DNA of 7,188 nucleotides from Clostridiales bacterium (GCA_027357125.1 DAHVVW010000105.1:1-7188); one strand, 5' to 3'. Shown: positions 1 to 6,268, numbered from the stretch's first letter. The notes: generated by a model not told the origin, from the letters alone. Numbers and translations are program-made.

Positions 1-917
1 TTTTAGTATTGAATGTTATACTTTCTATTTTATTGGGACCGTTTATTCTTTTCTGGGGACCGTTCGAGTCCTTAAAAGTGGTTGCTGTAGGGGCGGTTGA
101 GACCTCGCGCCATCCCCAGGTTGTGCGCTTTTTTCTCTCTCAGGACAAGATTAATGCTATCATTCATAGCAATGACTCCCAGGGAGTCATTTCAGGGTTG
201 AATATTGGACGGGAGCAAGTAATATCGAATGACGGAATAACCATTGAAGATATTAAAGGGGCCAGCTTCAAGGGGAAAGTCATGCTTGTCCGGGACCCCA
301 AAAGGGTAAAAGTTGCGGTTACCAAAGATTTGGGGGTTCAGGGACAAAGGCTAACAGACATGGCTAAAGATGTCGGAGCAATCGCCGGCGTAAACGGCGG
401 AGGATTTTATGACCCCGATGGCAAGGGAAACGGCGGTTTCCCTTTTGGCCTGACTGTACAAAATGGCAAACTTGTGCATAACAATGTCGCTAACCAGAAA
501 GTAGAGCTAGTAGCTCTTGATGACCAGGGGAAATTAGTTATCAAAGAGATGAGTGCCGATGAACTCGCCAAAAATAATATTAAGGAAGCTGTAAGTTTCG
601 GACCTAACCTGATCGAAGACGGCAAACCGCTTGTGAAAGGGGACGGCGGCTGGGGCTGGGCACCACGCTCAGCAATTGGACAAGCTGCGGATGGTACGAT
701 TATCTTTGTGGTCATTGACGGTCGCCAGCCGACCTGGAGTGTCGGGGCGTCCTTGCGCGATGTCATGAATATTTTTCAGAAATATAACGCGATCAATGCT
801 GTTAATCTTGATGGAGGATCTTCTTCCGAAATGGTATACAACGGCAAAATTGTCAACCGCCTCTGGAATATTTTCGGTGAGCGCTATATTCCTACAGCCT
901 TCGTAGTTATGCCATAA
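1..917 (+). CDS. Phosphodiester glycosidase (NAGPA/DUF2233) domain protein, 5' end cut by window
   Basis: Likely a membrane-anchored, extracytoplasmic protein of the phosphodiester glycosidase family (Pfam NAGPA, PF09992; often annotated 'exopolysaccharide biosynthesis protein'). Family members cleave sugar-1-phosphodiester bonds; the natural substrate here is unknown and a cell-wall or exopolysaccharide glycan is inference. Residues are counted from the TTG at 9. The reading frame is open to the left edge, and the visible N-terminus is a hydrophobic segment (about residues 1-19) without the basic residues that normally precede a signal anchor, so the true start is probably upstream rather than at TTG 9. 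Family hallmarks are clear: NGGGFYDP at residues 129-136, GPNLIEDGKP near 198-207, and NLDGGSSS at 266-273 followed by a VYNGKIVN stretch. The domain covers about residues 85-302 and ends at TAA 915-917. The next gene begins 24 bases later, suggesting an operon. Domain assignment is firm; substrate and exact start are not. Confidence 0.87.
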   Translation, partial: LVLNVILSILLGPFILFWGPFESLKVVAVGAVETSRHPQVVRFFLSQDKINAIIHSNDSQGVISGLNIGREQVISNDGITIEDIKGASFKGKVMLVRDPKRVKVAVTKDLGVQGQRLTDMAKDVGAIAGVNGGGFYDPDGKGNGGFPFGLTVQNGKLVHNNVANQKVELVALDDQGKLVIKEMSADELAKNNIKEAVSFGPNLIEDGKPLVKGDGGWGWAPRSAIGQAADGTIIFVVIDGRQPTWSVGASLRDVMNIFQKYNAINAVNLDGGSSSEMVYNGKIVNRLWNIFGERYIPTAFVVMP

Positions 918-922
918 TATAT

Positions 923-942
923 GTGACAAAGGGGTGACAAAG
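923..942 (+). repeat. Tandem 9-base repeat GTGACAAAG at the translation start
   Basis: GTGACAAAG occurs at 923-931 and again at 934-942, an 11-base period. The repeat spans the ribosome-binding stretch AAAGGGG (928-934), and the last G of the second copy is the first base of the GTG start codon. It may be chance or the trace of a small duplication; no function is claimed. Confidence 0.5.
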
Positions 943-2327
943 TGAAAAAGAAAGTACGCATCTTTATTACCTGGATAGTTATTTCCCTGTTGATTCAGTT
1001 TGCCATATATTCCTTTTTGGACAGCAAGATCGCTAAGGTTCTGGCCCCGCCGTCAAATGCTCCCATTACAGCCAGTTTGACCGCTCAGATACCAGGGACT
1101 GGCTTGGAAAATCCCCAGCTTTCTTACGATAAAAAATATCTGGCATATATGGAGAACGGGATATTTAAGGTTTTTAATTTGAAAAACGAGAAACTGGTGT
1201 TCAGTAAGGCTCCTGCCCAGGGAAGCACGAAAGATATGGGGGTAATCTCCTATAAATGGCTGCCTGACCGCAACACCTTAATTTATTTTTCCGCCCGGAA
1301 AAATACGGCACCAAAACCTCCTACATCTCAAACCAATTCAGTACCGTCAGAATCCACTACGCCTGCAATTAATTCTACACCGGCGACAAGTTCTGCCATT
1401 CAGCCAAGTTCTGGCACATCAAACAATTCCGGAACAGCGAAGATTACCACGCTGCCAAGTGATTCCATTCCCAATAAAACTCCGGTTGTTAATAAAGAAG
1501 ACCCCGCAGAATCCACGGTACCCACAAAACCTGCCCAGGATCCGTCCAAGCCTTCCACATCCGCACCCAGCCAAACTCAGCCGACCAAGCCTTATAACCC
1601 GCAAATCACTGAGCTTTATACCCTGGAGTTTCTGGATGAAGAGGGAATACAGCCGGAAGACCGCAAAAATGACGTTGAATCCTTAGACAGCTATTTTCCG
1701 TCGGGCGGAGAAATCCTACACATGGACTTCTCAACCTCGACTAATCTTATTTATCTCACTGTGAAAAGCGGGAACTCTATGAAATTGCTTGAAATCGATG
1801 TTATGAAAGATGGTAGCAACCTTACCAAAGCCGGTGAAACAATTACTAATTTAGCAGTATCAGACCAGTATGGAACATTATATATCGACAGCAAGCAGGG
1901 AACTTCGAAACAGGTACTCGCTGTTAAAGGATGGCAGCGTTATGCACTATCGAAACAAGACAATCAGTATTTACTGGGAGCAGGGAATGGCCTGGTTTAT
2001 CTTGGGGAAGTAAAAAATAACAATCTAGTCAAAATCCTGACAGTCAAAGACAGCTCCGATCTCAAAAATATCAGCGGAAGTATTGAGATCTATTGGGAAG
2101 GATCTATCCCTTATAAAAACAGCAAAACTGTGATTGGTGCCAATGGGCAAGTTATCATTTACAATCAGGCTCAAGCGTATGTAGTTAGAGACGGGAAAGT
2201 TAAAAATCTTGAGTTAGCAGGGGAACAAGGAGAAACTACCTATATTACCGGCGATGGAGCGGAATTATTTCAACTTCGCCCTGTGGAAAACTCCACCGTT
2301 GTTGAATTAAAGCCTCTGGATCAGTGA
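942..2327 (+). CDS. Membrane-anchored extracytoplasmic protein with propeller-like repeats and Pro/Ser/Thr linker, function unknown
   Basis: I do not recognise a named family. The 461-residue product begins MKKKVR followed by one hydrophobic helix at about 6-26, so it is probably an N-terminally anchored protein with its bulk outside the membrane. Residues 57-87 (NPQLSYDKKYLAYMENG and following) and 102-118 (SYKWLPDRNTLIYFSA) resemble TolB/WD40-type beta-propeller strands. About residues 121-220 are a Pro/Ser/Thr/Gln-rich low-complexity stretch, after which strand-rich sequence resumes at ITELYTLEF (222-230) and continues to the end; the C-terminal half again shows repeating strand-turn patterns. 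The start is GTG 942, supported by AAAGGGG at 928-934 with a 7-base spacer. It follows the phosphodiester glycosidase gene by 24 bases with no visible promoter between, so co-transcription and a shared envelope role are inferred. A strong hairpin terminator lies about 50 bases after its TGA. No catalytic motif was seen, so it may be a binding or scaffold protein. Confidence 0.85.
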   Translation: MKKKVRIFITWIVISLLIQFAIYSFLDSKIAKVLAPPSNAPITASLTAQIPGTGLENPQLSYDKKYLAYMENGIFKVFNLKNEKLVFSKAPAQGSTKDMGVISYKWLPDRNTLIYFSARKNTAPKPPTSQTNSVPSESTTPAINSTPATSSAIQPSSGTSNNSGTAKITTLPSDSIPNKTPVVNKEDPAESTVPTKPAQDPSKPSTSAPSQTQPTKPYNPQITELYTLEFLDEEGIQPEDRKNDVESLDSYFPSGGEILHMDFSTSTNLIYLTVKSGNSMKLLEIDVMKDGSNLTKAGETITNLAVSDQYGTLYIDSKQGTSKQVLAVKGWQRYALSKQDNQYLLGAGNGLVYLGEVKNNNLVKILTVKDSSDLKNISGSIEIYWEGSIPYKNSKTVIGANGQVIIYNQAQAYVVRDGKVKNLELAGEQGETTYITGDGAELFQLRPVENSTVVELKPLDQ

Positions 2328-2378
2328 GCCTGCTCGAATTCTGCTGCGGCCCAGCGCGAAATTAACTTGTGCTAACCC

Positions 2379-2416
2379 AAAAAGAGAGTGACTCCCATAA
2401 GGGAGTCACTCTCTTT
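2379..2416. terminator. Bidirectional intrinsic terminator between convergent genes
   Basis: A perfect 16-base-pair inverted repeat (arms 2381-2396 and 2401-2416) closes on the four-base loop ATAA. It lies between two converging genes, about 54 bases after the plus-strand stop at 2327 and 58 bases after the minus-strand stop at 2474. On the minus strand the stem runs into a T5 tract (complement of A2379-A2383), a classic intrinsic terminator. On the plus strand the tail is CTCTTTCCTC, a weaker T-rich tract, but the stem is strong enough to serve both directions. Confidence 0.9.
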
Positions 2417-2473
2417 CCTCTAAATCGTACCTATGCTCCCTCTGTGGCAGGCATAAAGCACTGTATACGCCCT

Positions 2474-3121
2474 TTAGTACACGCGTTTGGCTCCAATATA
2501 GGCGTTAGTCCAATAAGGAGTAAATGAGTAAATAGTTACTCCTTTGCTGGTAGTGGCACTTATGAACTGATTGTTGCCGAGATAGATGCCAACGTGACTG
2601 ATTTCGCGGCTGGCAGTAAAGGTGAAAAATACTAAATCCCCGGCTTGCAGCTGGGAAAACTCTACACTTGTACCTATCTTATACTGATCTCTGCTCACTC
2701 GGGGCAAAGAGATACTATGGGCGGCAAACACATATTGAGTATAACCAGAACAGTCAAAACCAGAAGTTGTACTTCCACCCCATTGATACGGCACCCCTAA
2801 TAAGCTTTTAGCAGTAGAGAGTATGCCTTGGGTCTTTTGTGCGCGTACCAGAGTGCCGCGCGTTAACGACCCAACAATTCCATCAGGTTTAAGATTCATC
2901 TTCGTTTGAAAAGCTTGCACAGCGGCTTTTGTCCGTGAGCCGAATATTCCGTCCGCCGGGCCTGGATCATAGCCCAGTTGTGTAAGATCTGCCTGAAGGG
3001 CTTGAACCTCGCTGCCGGAAGAACCATATTTGAGAATTGTCGATGCTTGGGCCAATGGTGCCGAGACGAAGAGAGAGACTAAAACAAATACTAAAATCAA
3101 GGATATTTTTGTGCGCACCAT
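2474..3121 (-). CDS. Secreted peptidoglycan endopeptidase: PG-binding domain + NlpC/P60 domain
   Basis: A 215-residue exported cell-wall hydrolase. The signal peptide is residues 1-26 (basic start VRTK, hydrophobic core, APLAQA cleavage-like site). A PG_binding_1 domain covers about 34-93, with the hallmark patterns VQALQADLTQLGY, DGIFGSRTKAAVQAFQ and DGIVGSLTRGTL. An NlpC/P60 cysteine-peptidase domain covers about 98-213, with nucleophile Cys124 in GFDCSGY, His176 in ISHVGIYLG and the C-terminal YIGAKR signature. NlpC/P60 enzymes usually cut the gamma-D-Glu to diamino-acid bond in stem peptides, which is the expected role here. The third catalytic position, His or Asn in many relatives, is Ser188 (FISA). 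The frame extends to an ATG at 3244, but the start at 3121 is preferred: it has AAAGGAG with a short spacer and directly precedes the signal peptide, whereas the extra 41 residues would bury that peptide and overlap a hairpin. It appears to be a single-gene unit with its own candidate promoter. Confidence 0.95.
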   Translation of the reverse strand: MVRTKISLILVFVLVSLFVSAPLAQASTILKYGSSGSEVQALQADLTQLGYDPGPADGIFGSRTKAAVQAFQTKMNLKPDGIVGSLTRGTLVRAQKTQGILSTAKSLLGVPYQWGGSTTSGFDCSGYTQYVFAAHSISLPRVSRDQYKIGTSVEFSQLQAGDLVFFTFTASREISHVGIYLGNNQFISATTSKGVTIYSFTPYWTNAYIGAKRVY

Positions 3122-3166
3122 TCGTTCTCCTTTCTTTCTTGTGTATTTAATAGCAAGCTTAGTAAA

Positions 3167-3195
3167 AGTATAATGCCTGACCACTCGAAAAAACA
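3167..3195 (-). promoter_or_regulatory. Candidate sigma-A promoter of the NlpC/P60 gene
   Basis: On the minus strand a good -10 hexamer TATACT (3172-3167) lies 17 bases after a weak -35 TGTTTT (3195-3190). This places transcription start near 3160, about 40 bases before the ATG at 3121. The -10 is convincing and the -35 is poor, so an activator may assist, or the true promoter may differ. Confidence 0.4.
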
Positions 3196-3205
3196 GGACA
3201 AGTTG

Positions 3206-3220
3206 TTTCCAAACATGGAA
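3206..3220 (-). repeat. TTCCA-N4-TGGAA inverted repeat upstream of the NlpC/P60 promoter
   Basis: Minus-strand TTCCATGTTTGGAAA contains 5-base arms TTCCA and TGGAA around TGTT, just upstream of the candidate -35. A related sequence, TTTCCCATTTGGAAA, lies at the UPF0182 gene promoter (6131-6145); the two agree at 11 of 15 positions without gaps. It could be a protein-binding site, but the arms are short enough for chance. Confidence 0.3.
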
Positions 3221-3233
3221 TAATATAGAATAT

Positions 3234-3270
3234 GAGCGAATCATAGGTTATTTATACCTGTGACTCGCTC
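3234..3270 (-). terminator. Large imperfect hairpin downstream of the UPF0182 gene, possible terminator
   Basis: Arms 3234-3248 and 3256-3270 pair around a seven-base loop. On the minus-strand transcript the order is GAGCGA/UCGCUC, a G-U wobble, UCA/UGA, one C-A mismatch, then AGGU/ACCU. The hairpin lies about 57 bases past the UPF0182 stop codon (3327) and upstream of the candidate NlpC/P60 promoter, so it fits the end of the UPF0182 transcript. It lacks a clean U tract; the following bases are only AU-rich. It could instead be a 3' stability element or an operator. Confidence 0.45.
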
Positions 3271-3278
3271 TCAGCATC

Positions 3279-3317
3279 ATCTTAATAAATCTTACTAACT
3301 ATCTTAATCAAATTAAG
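3279..3317. repeat. Cluster of ATCTTA repeats and short AT-rich inverted repeat
   Basis: ATCTTA occurs at 3279-3284, 3289-3294 and 3301-3306, spaced 10 and 12 bases, close to one helical turn. The last copy overlaps a perfect CTTAAT-CAA-ATTAAG inverted repeat (3303-3317). It lies just downstream of the UPF0182 stop codon. The composition is very AT-rich, so coincidence is plausible; helical spacing is what would be expected of a multi-site regulator. Confidence 0.3.
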
Positions 3318-3326
3318 TTAGCTTAA

Positions 3327-6080
3327 TTAACTTGACTCAGCGGGATTGGCTTGCAAAGATTTTACCTGGGATTCGAGGCTGTCTAAGAGGGTGCGCACCT
3401 GCTCGATTTGTTCGATGATAGAGTCAACATTTCCTTGAGTCATTGGAACTGAAGGAGCAGGGAGAGATGGAGATGGAGATGGAGCAGGTGCATTTTGCGA
3501 GGGAGTTGCCGGTTGAAGCACATCCTCCCCAAAAACCTGAGTGAGGGCCAGGTTCAGACTTTCGGCCATTATCAGCCGATCTTGATAGGCGACTACGACC
3601 CGCTTCATTTCCGGAATGCTTCCGCCCTTATCTGATTGGAGATAAATCGGCTCCACATACAAGAAGTTCCCTCCGACTGGGAGAGCCAGGAGATTACCTC
3701 TGATCACGCTTGAACCTTTTTGGTTCCAGAGTGAAAGTTGTTTGGAGATCTCCGTATCCTGGTCAATGCGGGATTCTATCTGCAGGGGGCCATCAACCTC
3801 GATGTTTTTAGGCATTTTATAAACTAATAGTTGTCCGTAATTGCCTTTGTCCATACGCGCAACCAACCAGGCAACCATGTTGTTGCGGGTGTTGGTCGCG
3901 CTTGAGGCTGGAGTAAAAGGGAGCATCAGGACGAACTCTTCCTTGGAACTGCCGGGGATCTTCATAACGGTGTAATATGGATCAATATCTTGCGGTTTGG
4001 CTTCATATAACTCTTTAGCAATGTCCCAGGAATCCTCTTTATTATAGAAAACAGCTGGGTTTGTCATGTGGAAAGTTTTGAGCATCTTACTTTGCATTGT
4101 AAACAGGGTTTCCGGATAACGTAGGTGCGCTTGCAGCCCAGAGGGCATAAGGCTTAAATCCTTGAAGACACCGGGAAATATCTTGCGGTAAGTCTGGAGG
4201 ACAGGATCCTGGTTATCAACTGCATAGAAATCCACATTTCCGTTATAAGCATCCACAACCACTTTCACAGAGTTGCGAATATAGTTAAAATCCTCTTGCG
4301 GGTAGGTGCTGGCATAGGGTAAAGAGTCTGAGAAGGTATAAGAATCAATGATCCAGTACAAACGTCCGCCATCAACCACTAAATACGGATCATTATCAAA
4401 TCTTAAGAAAGGTGCCAGCTTTTCGATGCGTTCCTTAATATTGCGGTGTAAAAGCATGCGGCTTTGGCTTGTTATTTCGTTATTCAGATAGAGGCGTGCA
4501 GTACCGTGATGAAGGGAAAGCATCAGCTTATTAAATGCACTCAAAGAGATGCCTTTCTCCCCTTCGTAAGTGTTTTCTGCATTGGCACTTCCCTGAGGAT
4601 AGTCAAATTCCTTGAGTTTAGTGTTAATAATGACCCAATCGTTAGTTAATTCCCCATAATAAATCCGCGGCTCTGTTAATCTAAATTCTGCAAAATCAGT
4701 AGCCGGGGGGACATCTTTAACTGCAAAAGAGGGCAACCCTTCTGTTGTGACAGAATTGGCAAAAGAGGCAGCTATCCCGAAACCGTGAGTATATTTGAAA
4801 CGGGTGTTAATAAAAGTTTTAGCCTTGGGGTCTAAATCCGGGGTGGATATTTCGCGGGGAGCAAGCAACACTTGGCGGTATTCTCCATCAACAGTGTAAC
4901 GGTCAACATCGATATCGTGGAATTTATAATATAGTCTAATACCCTGTTTTTGAGTGTAAGTTTGTAAGAGTGGGCGCGTATCATTAAGCCTGATATTGTT
5001 GAGAGTGGCTTGTTCAGCCTTTAACACTGCAGGAGTAAGGGGGGTATTGCCAGGATAATCAAGTTCCTGGATACGGTCAAGACCGTACCCAAAGCGCGTA
5101 AGTTTTATTTCGTTTGTAATATAGGGGGCTTCCTTGTCAAGTTCATTCGGAACAACAATGAGAGACTGGATCAGAGCTGGGAAAAGAGCGTAAAAAACAG
5201 TGCTGAAAAGAAAGAGTCCCGTTACCGGCAGCGTAAGGAAACGCGTCTCACGCATAAAAAGTGCCATTAGAGCAGCAATAAAACCAAGAATACTGATGAC
5301 TGTCAATACTTTCAGGACGGGCAGAGTGGCCTGCAAGTCTGTATAACCGGCACCAACAACATGTCCATGCTGCGAATATAATAGTTGATAGATATCAAGG
5401 AAATAGCCAAAAGCCTTGAAGGCGAAAAGAAAGCCGACCAACAAGGCTAAATGGCGGCGGGCCGCGCTGTTAATATCCACAGCCCCACGACGCCATAATC
5501 TGAGGGAATTAAAACGCAATACCCCTGTGATCGTGTAGAAAACAGCAGTAAAGAATGTAAGGAGGAAGATCGGCCCGAAAAAGGCATTATATAAAGTTTG
5601 CATAAAGGGCAAACGGAAGAAATAAAATGAGAGATCTTGCCCGAAGACAGGGTCAACTTGCCCAAAAGAAGTAGGGTTCATGAAAGCGAGCACTTCAAGC
5701 CACCCGGTGAAGCCGGCCACAAAACTGATAGCAAAACTGATAATCGCAGAGGCCAGAAGGAGCCAGAGCGTAACCCGGCGCTGACTAAAACTAAAAACAG
5801 ATCCATCCATCTCCTGCACAAGCCTTAGCCGCTGACGCAGACGATCATTCATAAAAGTGAGAATGGCGTGGCGGACTGACAATAAGGTTCCAGCGATAAA
5901 GATAAAAAGAATCGTTCCGTTTACCGCCTGAATCAGCCATTTACTTAAGAGAGGAGTCCAAAAAAGGGTAAGATACCCCAAATCTTTATACCAAAGATAA
6001 TCTACATAAAGTCCGCTCATCCCTGCCAAGATGGCAATAAGTATAATCATTACGATCAAAGGTTTTAACATACGGCGCAA
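3327..6080 (-). CDS. UPF0182 family (COG1615) large membrane protein
   Basis: A 917-residue integral membrane protein of the UPF0182 family (Pfam PF03699), whose function is not established. Seven hydrophobic helices are visible at about residues 5-27, 48-68, 103-126, 164-188, 210-231, 253-275 and 281-306. They are followed at 311-321 by PNELDKEAPYI and then IKLTRFGYGLDRI, a stretch typical of the family. A large domain of about 530 residues follows, presumably extracytoplasmic, then a Pro/Ser/Ala linker (about 856-883) and a short coiled-coil-like tail (about 884-910, IIEQIEQVRTLLDSLESQV). Length matches the family. The start is judged to be TTG 6080, because a perfect AAGGAGG (6095-6089) lies eight bases before it. 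ATG 6071 is three codons later but 17 bases from that site. A TTG at 6137 is open in frame but lies upstream of the likely transcription start. The gene appears to be transcribed alone, divergent from trxB. Confidence 0.95.
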   Translation of the reverse strand: MRRMLKPLIVMIILIAILAGMSGLYVDYLWYKDLGYLTLFWTPLLSKWLIQAVNGTILFIFIAGTLLSVRHAILTFMNDRLRQRLRLVQEMDGSVFSFSQRRVTLWLLLASAIISFAISFVAGFTGWLEVLAFMNPTSFGQVDPVFGQDLSFYFFRLPFMQTLYNAFFGPIFLLTFFTAVFYTITGVLRFNSLRLWRRGAVDINSAARRHLALLVGFLFAFKAFGYFLDIYQLLYSQHGHVVGAGYTDLQATLPVLKVLTVISILGFIAALMALFMRETRFLTLPVTGLFLFSTVFYALFPALIQSLIVVPNELDKEAPYITNEIKLTRFGYGLDRIQELDYPGNTPLTPAVLKAEQATLNNIRLNDTRPLLQTYTQKQGIRLYYKFHDIDVDRYTVDGEYRQVLLAPREISTPDLDPKAKTFINTRFKYTHGFGIAASFANSVTTEGLPSFAVKDVPPATDFAEFRLTEPRIYYGELTNDWVIINTKLKEFDYPQGSANAENTYEGEKGISLSAFNKLMLSLHHGTARLYLNNEITSQSRMLLHRNIKERIEKLAPFLRFDNDPYLVVDGGRLYWIIDSYTFSDSLPYASTYPQEDFNYIRNSVKVVVDAYNGNVDFYAVDNQDPVLQTYRKIFPGVFKDLSLMPSGLQAHLRYPETLFTMQSKMLKTFHMTNPAVFYNKEDSWDIAKELYEAKPQDIDPYYTVMKIPGSSKEEFVLMLPFTPASSATNTRNNMVAWLVARMDKGNYGQLLVYKMPKNIEVDGPLQIESRIDQDTEISKQLSLWNQKGSSVIRGNLLALPVGGNFLYVEPIYLQSDKGGSIPEMKRVVVAYQDRLIMAESLNLALTQVFGEDVLQPATPSQNAPAPSPSPSLPAPSVPMTQGNVDSIIEQIEQVRTLLDSLESQVKSLQANPAESS
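3464..3481. repeat. Three tandem GAGATG hexamers within the UPF0182 Pro-Ser linker
   Basis: Three perfect copies of GAGATG (plus strand) encode Pro-Ser pairs in the low-complexity linker before the C-terminal coil of the UPF0182 protein. As the unit is six bases, slippage would change linker length without shifting frame. Confidence 0.7.
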
Positions 6081-6088
6081 AGCAATTT

Positions 6089-6095
6089 CCTCCTT
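6089..6095 (-). promoter_or_regulatory. Ribosome-binding site that sets the UPF0182 start
   Basis: The minus strand reads AAGGAGG, a full match to the anti-Shine-Dalgarno core, followed by an eight-base spacer to TTG 6080. The in-frame ATG at 6071 would have a 17-base spacer, and the upstream TTG at 6137 lies before this site. This argues for TTG 6080 as the start codon. Confidence 0.7.
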
Positions 6096-6119
6096 AGCTA
6101 GGTTACCAAAGTATTCCGC

Positions 6120-6148
6120 ATTATATATTCTTTCCAAATGGGAAAAAT
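6120..6148 (-). promoter_or_regulatory. Candidate promoter of the UPF0182 gene
   Basis: The minus strand carries a consensus -10 TATAAT (6125-6120). A weak -35-like ATTTTT (6148-6143) lies 17 bases upstream. Transcription would begin near 6113, about 30 bases before TTG 6080 and with the AAGGAGG site inside the leader. This placement excludes the longer reading from TTG 6137. Confidence 0.5.
6131..6145. repeat. TTTCC-N5-GGAAA inverted repeat in the UPF0182 promoter
   Basis: Perfect five-base arms TTTCC (6131-6135) and GGAAA (6141-6145) flank AAATG, between and overlapping the candidate -35 and -10 elements of the UPF0182 promoter. The placement suits an operator, and a similar motif precedes the NlpC/P60 gene at 3206-3220. 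The arms are short, so this is tentative. Confidence 0.3.
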
Positions 6149-6185
6149 ACCTTCACATATTTTTTCTAGCCGCGAAGAAAAGTTT

Positions 6186-6214
6186 CTTTATTTACAGAGC
6201 GGATATGCTATACT
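6186..6214 (+). promoter_or_regulatory. Extended -10 promoter of trxB
   Basis: TGCTATACT at 6206-6214 is an extended -10 element (TGn followed by TATACT). The hexamer 17 bases upstream, CTTTAT (6186-6191), is a poor -35, which an extended -10 can compensate for. Transcription would start near 6221, leaving a leader of about 48 bases before the ATG at 6269. Confidence 0.6.
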
Positions 6215-6223
6215 ATATTTGAA

Positions 6224-6240
6224 ATACCCTTAAGGGGTAT
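6224..6240 (+). promoter_or_regulatory. Operator-like inverted repeat at the trxB transcription start (CsoR/CstR-like)
   Basis: ATACCC-TTAA-GGGGTAT forms six-base arms (6224-6229 pairing with 6235-6240) around a TTAAG centre, directly after the extended -10 (6209-6214) and thus at about +3 to +19. Position suits a repressor operator. The TACC...GGTA half-sites with a G tract resemble sites bound by CsoR-family regulators (CsoR, CstR), which sense copper or sulfane sulfur; this match is from general knowledge, not a search. The same bases could form a small 5' mRNA hairpin. Confidence 0.5.
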
Positions 6241-6268
6241 CCCATTTCTAAAGTGAGGTGCTTATTTT

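Noticed and set aside
407..929. Minus-strand open frames 407-766 and 669-929
   Set aside because: They lie antisense within the phosphodiester glycosidase gene, have no recognisable domains and no ribosome site; they are shadows of a well-supported gene.
1419..1686. Open frames in the Pro/Ser/Thr linker region (1419-1604 minus, 1459-1686 plus)
   Set aside because: Low-complexity coding sequence opens other frames; products are compositionally biased and match nothing recognisable.
3122..3244. N-terminal extension of the NlpC/P60 protein from an ATG at 3244
   Set aside because: It would place 41 residues before a clear signal peptide, overlap the 3234-3270 hairpin and the candidate promoter, and ignore the strong AAAGGAG directly before 3121.
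4464..5828. Short open frames at 4464-4649 (+), 5447-5665 (-) and 5637-5828 (+)
   Set aside because: All lie inside the UPF0182 coding region in other frames or on the other strand, with no domain or start signal of their own.
6174..6189. AAGAAA-AG-TTTCTT inverted repeat upstream of trxB as a terminator
   Set aside because: An A/T-only stem of about six pairs with no T tract, and no gene ends nearby on either strand.
6031..6222. 63-codon plus-strand frame across the UPF0182/trxB intergenic region
   Set aside because: It overlaps the UPF0182 start region antisense and both candidate promoters, and shows no convincing ribosome site or domain.
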